Source: Acinetobacter vivianii
GTDB taxonomy: Bacteria > Pseudomonadota > Gammaproteobacteria > Pseudomonadales > Moraxellaceae
NCBI RefSeq assembly: GCF_014635885.1
Contig: NZ_BMDR01000005.1
Location: 124,001 to 188,000, forward strand
Direction: 5' to 3'
Length of the DNA stretch: 64,000 nt
In this document: positions 27,618 to 36,998 of the stretch, piece by piece
Layout: each line of letters starts with the position of its first letter
How positions within the stretch are numbered: position 1 is the first letter of the stretch
Notes under the pieces: generated by a model
The model's input: only the letters and a program-made list of their open reading frames with translations
What the model was told of the DNA's origin: nothing
Database searches by the model: none
Position numbers and translations under genes: made by a program

Positions 27618-28199
27618 TCAGCTAGTTTCGGTTTGTTGGGCCTGCCGAATACTGGCTGCTAATTTGGCACGATCTTGCGGATTTAAGGTAATGAAGTAGG
27701 CACCGATACGGAATTTTCCTTGTTCCTCCGCGGTGCTATGTACCACTTGAGCAATTGCAGCAATATGGAAGAAATTTTCAGGATGGCTCAAGGTAATATG
27801 GATATACGTGCCTTCATTAATATCTTGAGAACTAAAGAAACTTAATCCATTTTCAGAAACATTGACTTGCTCAGGGACGGGCAGTAAAGATTGCACGATA
27901 TTGTCGTAATAAGAGCCCGTAATCAGGTTTAATTTCTGGTTAAAAAGGGATAAGATGCGAGCAATTTGTTGATCTTTTTCATTTAATTGTTCTAATTCGT
28001 AGCGAAACGCATGATCAAATTGATCTAACTCTGCAAGTAGTAGAAAATAGCGTGGCAATACGAAATGGGAATCATAAGGATCATTCAGCGCCACATCATC
28101 GGGAATGATTTGATAGTTGATTCTCAACACGGCATCAATACGAGACATCACACGACGTTCAGTGTTGTCGTCAACAAGATGATGTTGTGAATTTTCCAT
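27618..28199 (-). CDS. PilZ-domain-like protein
   Basis: A 193-residue cytoplasmic protein. The N-terminal region has ERRVMSRIDAVLRINYQII, which resembles the RxxxR start of a PilZ cyclic-di-GMP-binding domain, and residues 110-190 contain VNVSENGLSFFSSQDINEGTY, like the (D/N)xSxxG motif of PilZ. The helical stretch between (about 45-105) is long, so the domain is split or the RxxxR match is fortuitous. If real it would sense cyclic di-GMP. Its start is only 25 bp from the divergent lol operon start. Confidence 0.65.
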   Translation of the reverse strand: MENSQHHLVDDNTERRVMSRIDAVLRINYQIIPDDVALNDPYDSHFVLPRYFLLLAELDQFDHAFRYELEQLNEKDQQIARILSLFNQKLNLITGSYYDNIVQSLLPVPEQVNVSENGLSFFSSQDINEGTYIHITLSHPENFFHIAAIAQVVHSTAEEQGKFRIGAYFITLNPQDRAKLAASIRQAQQTETS

Positions 28200-28224
28200 A
28201 ATAAATCACCTCGGACTAGATGGT

Positions 28225-29460
28225 ATGTTTAAGCCAATTTCGCTGTATATAGGGTTGAGATACACTCGTGCTCAGCGGAGTAATCATTTTATTTCTTTTG
28301 TCGCTTTAGTTTCCATGATCGGCTTGACGCTTGGTGTTGCCGTCCTCATTACAGTGTTATCTGTCATGAATGGTTTCGATCGTGAATTAAAAAATCGTGT
28401 CCTTGGAATGGTTCCACAAGCCACTGTTTCTTCTACTCAAATTCTAACAGATTGGCCTGAGCTTGTAAAAAAAGTTGAGGATCACCCGCATGTCACTGGT
28501 GCTGCACCTTTTACTCAATTGCAAGGGATGTTGACGGGGCAAGGTCAAGTCGCAGGCATTATGGTGACGGGAATTGAACCAAAATATGAAAAGAAGGTTT
28601 CGATTATCCAGAACCATATGGTTGCAGGTGATTTAAATGCATTAAAAAAAGGGGAGTTTGGGATTGTCCTCGGTAAGGACATGACTGATGCATTGGGTCT
28701 CAGCCTAAATGATAACGTTACCTTGGTGCTGCCCGAAGCGACACCTTCTCCAGCAGGTGTGGTACCACGTTTTAAACGCTTTAAAATCGTCGGGATTTTT
28801 AGTGTCGGTGCGGAAGTGGATTCAACAGTGGGTTATATTGCCTTGAATGATGCTTCGACCTTGTTGCGTTTACCCGATGGTGCGCAAGGTGTACGTCTTA
28901 AAGTAGATGATATTTTTACTGCGCCGAGTGTCGTTGAGCAGATTGTTAAACAATTGCCTGACAATTTTTATGCGACAAGCTGGAAGGAAACGCACGGAAG
29001 TCTATTTGGTGCGGTGAGAATGGAAAAGAATCTGGTCGGTTTGCTGTTATTTCTGATTATTGTGGTGGCTGCGTTTAATATCGTTTCGTCATTGGTGATG
29101 GTGGTCACTGATAAAAAGGCGGATATTGCGATTCTGCGTACTTTAGGTGCTTCTCCAAAATTTATTACCTCTGTTTTTATTGTGCAAGGCACCATTATTG
29201 GAGTCGTAGGTACAGTAGCAGGAGTTATTTTAGGCAGTGCTTTTGCATTAACCATCAGTGATTTGGTGGGCTGGTTAAATCATACCTTTGGGCTGAATTT
29301 ATTTAGTGGCTATGTGATTGGCTATTTACCTTCTTATTTACGCTGGCAAGATGTACTGATTGTTGTGACAGCATCTTTATCTATCAGTTTTTTAGCAACA
29401 ATTTACCCTGCTATCCGTGCAGCGAAAACGCAACCAGCTGAGGCATTACGTTATGAGTAA
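28225..29460 (+). CDS. Lipoprotein-releasing ABC permease, LolC/LolE (LolF-like), copy 1
   Basis: A 411-residue inner-membrane subunit of the Lol system, which extracts outer-membrane lipoproteins from the inner membrane and passes them to LolA. Plan: helix at about 22-50 (ISFVALVSMIGLTLGVAVLI), a periplasmic domain (50-265), then three helices with the FtsX-type block (TDKKADIAILRTLGA). It ends PAEALRYE. The ATG of lolD overlaps its stop codon by 8 bp. A close paralogue lies directly after lolD. The symbol is left open because the two copies look alike and are not classic LolC plus LolE. Confidence 0.88.
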   Translation: MFKPISLYIGLRYTRAQRSNHFISFVALVSMIGLTLGVAVLITVLSVMNGFDRELKNRVLGMVPQATVSSTQILTDWPELVKKVEDHPHVTGAAPFTQLQGMLTGQGQVAGIMVTGIEPKYEKKVSIIQNHMVAGDLNALKKGEFGIVLGKDMTDALGLSLNDNVTLVLPEATPSPAGVVPRFKRFKIVGIFSVGAEVDSTVGYIALNDASTLLRLPDGAQGVRLKVDDIFTAPSVVEQIVKQLPDNFYATSWKETHGSLFGAVRMEKNLVGLLLFLIIVVAAFNIVSSLVMVVTDKKADIAILRTLGASPKFITSVFIVQGTIIGVVGTVAGVILGSAFALTISDLVGWLNHTFGLNLFSGYVIGYLPSYLRWQDVLIVVTASLSISFLATIYPAIRAAKTQPAEALRYE

Positions 29461-30142
29461 GATCGTTCTAGAATCAAAAAATATCTTTAAGCATTTCGAT
29501 GATGGCAAAAGTAAAGTTGAAGTAATCAAAGGCTTATCGCTTCAAGTCAATGCGGGCGAGTTCGTTTCTATTGTCGGTTCAAGTGGTTCAGGTAAAAGTA
29601 CCTTGTTGCATGTGTTAGGTGGCTTGGAGCAACCTTCGCAAGGAGAAGTCTTCTTACAAGGTCAGCGCTTTGATAATTTAGGTGAGGCAGAGCGTGGTTA
29701 TAAGCGTAATCAATATCTAGGTTTCGTTTATCAGTTCCATCATTTATTGCCAGAATTTACTGCCTTGGAAAATGTTGCGATGCCGTTAATGTTGCGTAAA
29801 GAAAGCAACTTTAAGGACGTGAAAAAGCAGGCAGAATATCTGCTGGACCGTGTGGGTCTATCTCATCGTATGGATCATAAACCGGGTGAGTTATCTGGTG
29901 GTGAACGCCAACGTGTGGCTTTGGCGCGTGCTTTGGTGACCAAACCTGCGGTGGTGTTGGCAGATGAACCAACTGGAAACCTTGACCGTAAAACAGCGCT
30001 TAGCATTTTTGAATTGCTTACGGATCTGAAAAAAGAGCTCAATATGGCAATGCTGATCGTGACTCATGATGAGCAATTGGCGCAGTCGGCGGATTCAATT
30101 TTACATATGCAAGATGGTATATGGGTGGGTGAGCATGTTTAA
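29453..30142 (+). CDS. lolD: Lipoprotein-releasing ABC ATPase LolD
   Basis: A 229-residue ATP-binding subunit. Walker A is GSSGSGKST, the ABC signature LSGGERQR and Walker B VVLADEPTGNLD; the Q-loop region is YQFHHLLPEFTALENV, typical of LolD and related MacB-like ATPases. The start ATG at 29453 overlaps the stop of copy 1, and its own stop overlaps the start of copy 2, each by 8 bp. This coupling supports a fixed stoichiometry of the three products. Confidence 0.93.
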   Translation: MSKIVLESKNIFKHFDDGKSKVEVIKGLSLQVNAGEFVSIVGSSGSGKSTLLHVLGGLEQPSQGEVFLQGQRFDNLGEAERGYKRNQYLGFVYQFHHLLPEFTALENVAMPLMLRKESNFKDVKKQAEYLLDRVGLSHRMDHKPGELSGGERQRVALARALVTKPAVVLADEPTGNLDRKTALSIFELLTDLKKELNMAMLIVTHDEQLAQSADSILHMQDGIWVGEHV

Positions 30143-31370
30143 ACCCATTTCATTTTATATTGGACTGAAATATACACAGGCTAGAAAAAAAAGCCGTCTG
30201 GTGTCATTCATTTCCTTGATGACAATGATTGGTTTAACTTTGGGTGTTGCTGTGCTGATTACGGTATTGTCCGTAATCAATGGTTTTGATCGAGAATTGA
30301 AAAACCGTATTTTGGGAATCGTGCCTCAAGCGACCATTGCATCCACTCAAATTATGACCAACTGGGAAGACTTGGCGAAAGATATTGCTAAACAGCCCCA
30401 TGTTGTTGCTGTTGCGCCGTATACCCAGTTACAGGGGATGTTAACTGCGCATGGCGAAGTGACTGGGATCATGATCTCAGGAATTGAGCCCGAGTACGAA
30501 AAACAGGTCTCGATTGTTCATAATTATATGAAAGCAGGTAGTCTGGATGCGCTGAAGAAAGGAAAATATGGAATTGTCTTAGGGCAAGATTTAGCAGACA
30601 GTTTAGGATTGAAGCTCAATGATCCTGTGACCCTTGTTTTGCCTGAAGCGACCAACTCCTCAGCAGGTGTTGTGCCTCGATTTAAACGCTTCGAAGTGGT
30701 GGGGATCTTTAAAATCGGAACTCAGGTTGATTCGATGGTGGGTTATGTGGCATTAAATGATGCATCAACGCTATTGCGCTTACCTGATGGTGCTCAAGGC
30801 ATTCGCTTAAAGCTGGATGACATTTTTGCTGCGCCAGAGATTTCTGAGAGCATTATCAAAAAATTGCCAAGTAATTTTTATGCTTCGAATTGGACCTATA
30901 CGCAAGGTAATTTATTTAGCGCCATTCAAATGGCAAAAAACATGGTGGGGTTACTACTTCTACTGATTATTATCGTTGCAACCTTTAATATCATTTCATC
31001 CCTCATGATGTTGGTGACTGATAAAAAATCAGATATCGCAATCTTACGTACTTTAGGTGCGTCGCCTTTATTGATTACTCAAATCTTTATGGTGCAGGGT
31101 ACGATTATTGGTGTGATTGGAACTGGGTTAGGGACCGTTTTAGGCATTATTTTATCGTTAAGCATTGGTAATATCGTATCTTGGGTGAATACGACCTTTG
31201 GCTTAAATTTATTAGATGCGTATTTTGTACATTACCTGCCTTCATATTTACGCTGGCAAGATGTACTACTTGTTGTAAGCGTCTCATTACTCTTAAGTTT
31301 ACTTGCAACTATTTATCCCGCTTTACGCGCAGCAAAAGTTCAACCTGCTGAAGCCTTACGTTATGAATAG
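30135..31370 (+). CDS. Lipoprotein-releasing ABC permease, LolC/LolE (LolF-like), copy 2
   Basis: Also 411 residues, with the same plan as copy 1 and clearly similar along the full length (by eye roughly two thirds identical), for instance LPDGAQG(V/I)RLK, TDKK(A/S)DIAILRTLGASP and the ending PAEALRYE. Its start overlaps lolD by 8 bp; the open frame extends upstream to 30066 inside lolD, but ATG 30135 (MFKPISFYIGLKYT) matches the start of copy 1 residue by residue. A terminator follows. LolC and LolE of E. coli are far less alike, so this looks like a local duplication of a LolF-type gene. Confidence 0.88.
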   Translation: MFKPISFYIGLKYTQARKKSRLVSFISLMTMIGLTLGVAVLITVLSVINGFDRELKNRILGIVPQATIASTQIMTNWEDLAKDIAKQPHVVAVAPYTQLQGMLTAHGEVTGIMISGIEPEYEKQVSIVHNYMKAGSLDALKKGKYGIVLGQDLADSLGLKLNDPVTLVLPEATNSSAGVVPRFKRFEVVGIFKIGTQVDSMVGYVALNDASTLLRLPDGAQGIRLKLDDIFAAPEISESIIKKLPSNFYASNWTYTQGNLFSAIQMAKNMVGLLLLLIIIVATFNIISSLMMLVTDKKSDIAILRTLGASPLLITQIFMVQGTIIGVIGTGLGTVLGIILSLSIGNIVSWVNTTFGLNLLDAYFVHYLPSYLRWQDVLLVVSVSLLLSLLATIYPALRAAKVQPAEALRYE

Positions 31371-31399
31371 TCTATAAATATTGAATTAGACCTCTTGTT

Positions 31400-31427
31400 A
31401 AAGCCCTGAAAACGGGCTTTAATTTTG
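31400..31427 (+). terminator. Intrinsic terminator after the lol operon
   Basis: A 7-bp stem AAAGCCC / GGGCTTT with a 7-nt loop is followed by AATTTTGT. A weak U tract makes it moderate. Confidence 0.6.
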
Positions 31428-31458
31428 TCTTTAGAAAAACTAAATCTAATTTTAAGAA

Positions 31459-33885
31459 ATGTTGAAGATTATTTTGTTCGGCTGGATTGCTGGTATTGCT
31501 TTGATGGGGCAGCATTTCACTTTTATCGGTCAAACCTGGTGGATATGGCTGGCTTTGGCGAGTGTAATATGGGGAGTAGGGCTATCTAATAAGCAGCGCT
31601 TTTTTCATCAGCCTGTGTATAAAGCACTGCTTTTAATGAGCTGTACCTGGGCATTGTTCTGTACAGGCTTTCATTATGCTGATTTGGCCTTGCAACAACG
31701 TTTAACTTTACGTGAGACTCAAGCTCAGCCATTTGAAGCCATTGTCTATATTAAAAAAATAGATGAATTAACAGACAATGGGCAAAAGCAGATTGCAGAA
31801 GTACTTAATCGTCATACCCAGCCCGTTGATTGGTTGCTCTATCTGAATAACGCCAAACAACAGGCGAATCAGCAACCTACCTTAGAGCTTGGGCATTATT
31901 ATCGTATTGAGGGAAATATTCGGCCTGCTCATAGTTATGCGGTTGCTGGAGCATTTGATCAGGAAAAATGGTTTTTACAGCAGGATATTTTGTCTGCATT
32001 TTCGGTCAGACAGATTCAGCCTTTAAGCCACGAAGACATCTATCGTCTGGGCTATCAGCAGCATCTCAAGCAACAACAAACGCTCAAAGCCAAGTTGCTG
32101 TTAAAGGTTGAAAGTATGCGACTGGCTTTCCGTCACATGTTGCAAACGACTTCATTCCAGCATCAAGGTTTGCTGTTAGCCTTACTGACGGGCGATGAAA
32201 GCTTATTGTCGAATGCGATGAAACAGCAATTCCAGTTGCTGGGGATTTCACATCTATTGGCAATTTCAGGGCCTCATGTACTAATTTTTGCCTTAATGTT
32301 GACTTGGTTACTCAAGCGAGTTATTCAGCGTTATTGTCCAAAGTTATATTTATGGAAACCAAAACAGATTTTGTTGCTTTTTCCTTTTGCCACCAGTGTT
32401 GTACTGTATGTGGCATTTGTCGGTTTTGAGATTCCAGCCCTTAGAACCTTGTTAACGGTGGTGATTGCCAGTCTTTTTGTGATCTTCCGACTGCCGATAC
32501 AGCCTTTAGCATTATTGGTTTACAGTGCCAGTTTATTACTGCTGTATGATCCATTTAGTATTTTATCGGCCGCATTCTGGTTGTCTTATGGGGCATGTTT
32601 TATTCTGTTACGAATCTATCAAACGATAGAACAAATTCCCTATGATCAACTGAAAACCACCCTGCAAAAAGGGATTCTAGCGATTAAGATCTTGGTTGAT
32701 TCTCAATGGAAAATCTTTATTGCCTTGCTGCCATTGGTCGTGATTTTCTTCCAGCAAATTTCGTGGATCGTGCCGTTGAGTAACTTGGTGGCAATTCCCT
32801 TGCTGAGTGGAGTCATTGTTCCTTTAGACATTATCGCGGCTTGTCTATGGCTGGTCATTCCAGCATTAGGTTTATTCTTGTTTCGGCTCAACGATCAAAT
32901 ACTGACATTGTTGATGTGGGTATTAGACGGACTACAACAGCTATCTCCAGCGCTATATGGCGTCAGTTATACGCCTGCCATGATGATGAGCTTCATTCTG
33001 GGTTTAGTTATTGTGTTTATGCCGAGAGGGAGTATTCCCAAGCTTTGGGCTGGGATCTGTTTTTTGCCCATCGTATTCGGTGTAAAAACTCAATCGATCT
33101 CTTTGAATATTTTGGACGTGGGGCAGGGCCAAGCCATCTTTTTGCAACATCCTCAGCAAAGCATCATGATTGATACAGGTGGCTCTTATGACGAGACTCA
33201 ATTTAGTTTAGGTGATCGAGTGATTATCCCGTATCTAAGGCAGCAGGGCATTCGAACACTCGATCACGTTATTTTGTCTCATCTTGATCAAGATCATAGT
33301 GGTTCATTTGCTTCGATTCAAAATGCTTTTGCCATAGGACGAGTACAATCCAATGAACGCGGAGAAACTCTCCCATTCCAAGATAATTTCTCACTTTGTC
33401 ATCAAGGACAGCGTTGGGATTACCCAAATATTCGGGTCGAGATTTTATCACCGCGAACCGAGGACTTGGTTTTGGCTAAACAGCAAAAAAATGAGCAATC
33501 TTGTGTGGTGTATATACAGTTCCTGAATGCTCAGCCTTATCAAAACTTTCTTATCATGGGGGATGCCGGCTGGGAAACAGAATTTAAACTGCTACAGCAG
33601 TATCCTGATTTAAAAGTAGATGTTTTAGTTTTAGGACATCATGGCAGTAAGCATAGTTCAGCTTATGATTTTTTAAACGTTTTAAAACCAAAGCTGGCAA
33701 TTGCTTCTACGGGGCTAAATAATCGTTATGGTCATCCGAGTCGGGAAGTGCAGAGCCGTCTAAAGGCTTTAGATATTCCTTTACTGAATACCGCTGATAC
33801 AGGGACCTTAAGTTTCTTATTTGAAAATGGAGCGGTGGAACTCAAGCTCCAGCGACAGCAAAGAAAATGGTTACAACGAGAATAG
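31459..33885 (+). CDS. comEC: DNA internalization competence protein ComEC/Rec2
   Basis: The inner-membrane channel that takes up single-stranded DNA during natural transformation, a well-known trait of Acinetobacter. It has 808 residues: N-terminal helices and an OB-like DUF4131 region (about 1-190), the competence membrane domain (about 215-520, with LLALLTGDESLLS and LLAISGPHVLIFAL), and a C-terminal metallo-beta-lactamase-like domain with SHLDQDHSG, MGDAGWETE and LGHHGSKHSS. All domains are intact, so the gene appears functional. It follows the lol operon by 88 bp with a terminator in between. Confidence 0.95.
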   Translation: MLKIILFGWIAGIALMGQHFTFIGQTWWIWLALASVIWGVGLSNKQRFFHQPVYKALLLMSCTWALFCTGFHYADLALQQRLTLRETQAQPFEAIVYIKKIDELTDNGQKQIAEVLNRHTQPVDWLLYLNNAKQQANQQPTLELGHYYRIEGNIRPAHSYAVAGAFDQEKWFLQQDILSAFSVRQIQPLSHEDIYRLGYQQHLKQQQTLKAKLLLKVESMRLAFRHMLQTTSFQHQGLLLALLTGDESLLSNAMKQQFQLLGISHLLAISGPHVLIFALMLTWLLKRVIQRYCPKLYLWKPKQILLLFPFATSVVLYVAFVGFEIPALRTLLTVVIASLFVIFRLPIQPLALLVYSASLLLLYDPFSILSAAFWLSYGACFILLRIYQTIEQIPYDQLKTTLQKGILAIKILVDSQWKIFIALLPLVVIFFQQISWIVPLSNLVAIPLLSGVIVPLDIIAACLWLVIPALGLFLFRLNDQILTLLMWVLDGLQQLSPALYGVSYTPAMMMSFILGLVIVFMPRGSIPKLWAGICFLPIVFGVKTQSISLNILDVGQGQAIFLQHPQQSIMIDTGGSYDETQFSLGDRVIIPYLRQQGIRTLDHVILSHLDQDHSGSFASIQNAFAIGRVQSNERGETLPFQDNFSLCHQGQRWDYPNIRVEILSPRTEDLVLAKQQKNEQSCVVYIQFLNAQPYQNFLIMGDAGWETEFKLLQQYPDLKVDVLVLGHHGSKHSSAYDFLNVLKPKLAIASTGLNNRYGHPSREVQSRLKALDIPLLNTADTGTLSFLFENGAVELKLQRQQRKWLQRE

Positions 33886-33898
33886 CCTAAGTAATCGT

Positions 33899-34840
33899 TT
33901 ATTCAGCCTGCTGACGGACTTTGGCCACTTGAGCCAATGCTTCAGCTTCATCAATATCATAAATTTTCTTGAGCGCAGGATTGGCGCGAAAGCGTTTATA
34001 GCTCCAGTGATAATGTTCTGGATAACGTTGAATCAACTGCTCTAAGCTCTGATGAATGATTCGCGTACCATTTTCGGCAGGACCTTCATAAATCTGAGGA
34101 TTGATCGGCTCAATATACATATCGAAGCCATCTTGATCATTACGCATGGTATAAATAAGTAGGGCCTTGGCTTTGGTTTTCTGAATCAGCTTGGCGCTTA
34201 AACTGCTGGAAGCTAGGGGAATACCAAAATAATCCACCATGTCACCGCCATGATCAGGCGTGTGATCAGGCAAAATGGCTGTCGTGCCGCCTTGTTTTAA
34301 GGCTTTAAAAATTTGTCGAACGCCACTTTCATCGGTTGGGACAAGATGTGCCTGTTCACGGCTACGCGCATCGCGGACAAACTGATCCGCATCGGGATTT
34401 TTAACTGGCTTATATAAAATGGTCATTTGGGTATATTTCGATAACCATGAATTCATCACTTCCCATGTTCCAAAATGAGGGATAACGAGAACAAGACCTT
34501 TTTTTTCTAATAATGCATCGTGAAAGTAATGTTCACCATGAATTTTTTGAATACGTTGAATATTCTTTTGATTGGATGCGCCCCAGATACTTAAAAACTC
34601 AAAATAAGAGGTGAGCTCATTCCGAATCGCCTGTTTGGTTAACTGTTGTCTTTGCTGCTGATCCATATCTGGAAATGCAATCTGGATATTTAGACTGATA
34701 ATTTTTGAAAGTTTAGACAACTGGAAGGTATTGACCAGTCCAGCAACCATGCGTGCCAAGAAGCGCCCTAATTGAATCGGCTGGCGACTTAGGAGCTTGA
34801 TGAAACGGTAATTTGAGCTAATCGTTCTGGATTGGGTCAT
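33899..34840 (-). CDS. Lipid A biosynthesis-type lauroyl acyltransferase (LpxL/LpxM family)
   Basis: A 313-residue membrane-associated acyltransferase of the LpxL/HtrB/LpxM family, which adds secondary acyl chains to lipid A from acyl-ACP. The catalytic HX4E motif is HFGTWE, the second block is ALKQGGTTAILPDHTPDHGG, and YHWSYKRFR near the C-terminus is diagnostic. There is a short amphipathic or hydrophobic N-terminal stretch. The ATG at 34840 is taken; the frame stays open 14 codons further. LpxL cannot be separated from LpxM by eye. It is convergent with comEC and divergent from the SppA gene. Confidence 0.88.
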   Translation of the reverse strand: MTQSRTISSNYRFIKLLSRQPIQLGRFLARMVAGLVNTFQLSKLSKIISLNIQIAFPDMDQQQRQQLTKQAIRNELTSYFEFLSIWGASNQKNIQRIQKIHGEHYFHDALLEKKGLVLVIPHFGTWEVMNSWLSKYTQMTILYKPVKNPDADQFVRDARSREQAHLVPTDESGVRQIFKALKQGGTTAILPDHTPDHGGDMVDYFGIPLASSSLSAKLIQKTKAKALLIYTMRNDQDGFDMYIEPINPQIYEGPAENGTRIIHQSLEQLIQRYPEHYHWSYKRFRANPALKKIYDIDEAEALAQVAKVRQQAE

Positions 34841-34977
34841 GGATTTGGTATGAGAAAAATTACAAAGGAAAGTATAATGCAAAAAATAATTATAAGTTAA
34901 AACAAGTTATTTAAACAGTTTTGTTGAAATCAGCGTATATAATAAAGTCACTTTAAAACATATTGGATTGGAATCTT

Positions 34978-36000
34978 ATGTCCGATTGGCCACCAAAACC
35001 AAAAAATGAATCAACAAATAGTGAGAATGTTACGGGCAAAGAATGGCAGATTTTAGAAAAAGCTGTTCTTGCGTCTGTAGAAGAACAACGTCGTAGTCGC
35101 CGTTGGAGTATCTTTTTTAAATGTTTAGGCTTCGCTTATTTATTAATTGTCTTGATTGCAATGACAAAAGGCTGCTCAACTTCAACTGAGAAATCGACCA
35201 CAAGTATTAGCAGTGACCATCTGGCTGTGATTGATATTGTCGGTACAATCGATTCTTCTGCGGGTCAATCGACCGTAAACAGTGAAGATACCAACAAAGC
35301 CTTAAAACGAGCGTTTGATGCAAGTGGCAGTAAAGCAATTGTTTTAAATATTAACTCTCCTGGTGGTTCGCCAGTACAGTCTGATGAAATCTGGCAAGAA
35401 ATTCGTTATCAGAAAAAACAGCATCCAGATAAGAAAGTCTATGCTGTGATTGGTGATATGGGCGCTTCAGGTGCGTATTACATTGCCTCTGCTGCCGATG
35501 AAATCATTGTGAATCCATCAAGTTTAGTGGGTTCAATTGGTGTGATCATGCCAAATTATGGTTTAAGCGGCTTGGCACAAAAATTAGGTATTGAAGATCG
35601 TACTTTAACTGCGGGTAGCAATAAAGATATCTTGAGTATGACCAAGCCACTAGATCCTGTACAAAAGCAACATGTGCAATCTGTATTGGATAATGTACAT
35701 ACTCACTTTATTAATGCGGTAAAAGAAGGTCGCGGCAAGCGTTTGAAGTCTAATGATCCAGCAGTTTTCTCTGGTTTGTTCTGGACAGGTGAACAGGCGA
35801 TTGCTTTAGGTATTGCGGATCGTAGCGGTAGCATTACCACACTGATGCGTGACCTTAAAGTTGAGCAAAAAGTAGATTATACCGTTCAGCGTAATCCTTT
35901 CGAGTCAATCTTGGGTCGTATGGGAGCAAAGATTGGTGAAGGGATCAGCAGCTCGCTTGCGTCACAACTTGAGACTCAGCAGAATGCTAAAATCCAATAG
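34978..36000 (+). CDS. sppA: S49 family signal peptide peptidase, SppA type
   Basis: A 340-residue single-domain SppA that cuts remnant signal peptides in the inner membrane. One N-terminal helix at about 46-63 (FFKCLGFAYLLIVLIAM) anchors it. The catalytic Ser lies in GDMGASGAYYIA and the general-base Lys in AGSNKDILS; SPGGSPVQSDEI is the usual preceding motif. The ATG at 34978 has GGA upstream; a TTG five codons earlier is less likely. A TATAAT at 34938-34943 could be its -10. A terminator follows. Confidence 0.92.
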   Translation: MSDWPPKPKNESTNSENVTGKEWQILEKAVLASVEEQRRSRRWSIFFKCLGFAYLLIVLIAMTKGCSTSTEKSTTSISSDHLAVIDIVGTIDSSAGQSTVNSEDTNKALKRAFDASGSKAIVLNINSPGGSPVQSDEIWQEIRYQKKQHPDKKVYAVIGDMGASGAYYIASAADEIIVNPSSLVGSIGVIMPNYGLSGLAQKLGIEDRTLTAGSNKDILSMTKPLDPVQKQHVQSVLDNVHTHFINAVKEGRGKRLKSNDPAVFSGLFWTGEQAIALGIADRSGSITTLMRDLKVEQKVDYTVQRNPFESILGRMGAKIGEGISSSLASQLETQQNAKIQ

Positions 36001-36044
36001 CATATCAGGCTTATGCTTCGGTCAGAGCTCTGTTTTGACCTTCT

Positions 36045-36073
36045 TTAGGCTGTGGTTTCCACAGCCTTTTTTA
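36045..36073 (+). terminator. Intrinsic terminator after sppA
   Basis: An 8-bp stem GGCTGTGG / CCACAGCC with loop TTT is followed by six T residues. Confidence 0.85.
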
Positions 36074-36168
36074 TTGTAAAAGTAACTGGGCAGTTCTTGT
36101 TTTGATTTGCAATACAGATGTAGAGCAGGATAATTGAGGTATCAGTGAGAACAAATAAAGATCTACTT

Positions 36169-36960
36169 ATGAAACCTTTGATTCATTTTGCCCATGCCAA
36201 TGGTGTCCCCTCTAAAGTTTATCAAAAGCTATTTGATCAGTTGAAAGATCAATATGACATCATTTATGTGGCTGAAATTGGCAATGACAAACGTTATCCA
36301 ATTACGCACGGCTGGACACATCTAGTCGATCAGGTGATTGATAATATTGTTCAGCAAGCACAGGGACGTCAGGTGATTGGTTTAGGACATTCATTGGGTT
36401 CTGTGTTGACTTTAATGGCAGCCTATCGCCGTCCAGAGTTATTTTCCCAAGTCATTATGCTTGATCCGCCACTAATCATTGGTAAAGCATCTTTTGTTTT
36501 CCATTTAGCCAAACTGTTCAAGCCTAAACTGGTGGATAAAATTACACCTGCGGGTTTATCTGCACGCCGTCGTGATCATTGGGAGTCACGTGAGCAAGCG
36601 GCTGAGTTGCTCGGTTCGCGTGGTTTCTATCAACATTTCGATGCAGATTGTTTTCAAGCATACATTGATCATGCATTAACAGCTGATCCACAGCGGGGCG
36701 GCGTGACTTTAACCATTCCCAAAAAGGATGAAGTGAAGTTATTTAGAACAACGCCATCGATGTGGTGGTTACCGATGCCAAAGCCACCTGTTCCTGTACA
36801 TTTGATCGTGGGTCAAGACAGTGTTTTTTTAAAAGAGAAATTTCCGCAAGTCGCGCAAAAGAAGTTAGGGATTCCATTTTCTATTGTAGAGGGTGGGCAT
36901 ATGTTCCCATTAGAACATCCACTGGAAACAGTCGATAAAATTAAAAGTTTGGTGATTTAA
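36169..36960 (+). CDS. Alpha/beta hydrolase
   Basis: A 263-residue hydrolase of the alpha/beta fold. The oxyanion region HFAHANGVPS, the nucleophile elbow GLGHSLGSVL and the C-terminal His in EGGHMFPLEHP are visible. The substrate is unknown; esterases and lipases of this group vary. Start choice: the ATG at 36169 sits at the usual fold start, but a GTG at 36145 has a good GAGG box five bases upstream and would add eight residues. The gene has its own terminator and is convergent with purN. Confidence 0.85.
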   Translation: MKPLIHFAHANGVPSKVYQKLFDQLKDQYDIIYVAEIGNDKRYPITHGWTHLVDQVIDNIVQQAQGRQVIGLGHSLGSVLTLMAAYRRPELFSQVIMLDPPLIIGKASFVFHLAKLFKPKLVDKITPAGLSARRRDHWESREQAAELLGSRGFYQHFDADCFQAYIDHALTADPQRGGVTLTIPKKDEVKLFRTTPSMWWLPMPKPPVPVHLIVGQDSVFLKEKFPQVAQKKLGIPFSIVEGGHMFPLEHPLETVDKIKSLVI

Positions 36961-36965
36961 AGCAA

Positions 36966-36998
36966 TAAAAACGCATCCGAGGATGCGTTTTGTTTTTT
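36966..36998. terminator. Bidirectional terminator between the hydrolase gene and purN
   Basis: A 11-bp stem AAAACGCATCC / GGATGCGTTTT with loop GA, then TGTTTTTT. The two-base loop is tight, so a bp or two may open. The purN stop codon lies at its right edge. Confidence 0.75.

Noticed and set aside
30066..30134. N-terminal extension of LolC/E copy 2 into lolD
   Set aside because: The start at 30135 matches copy 1 exactly; the extension is lolD sequence in another frame.
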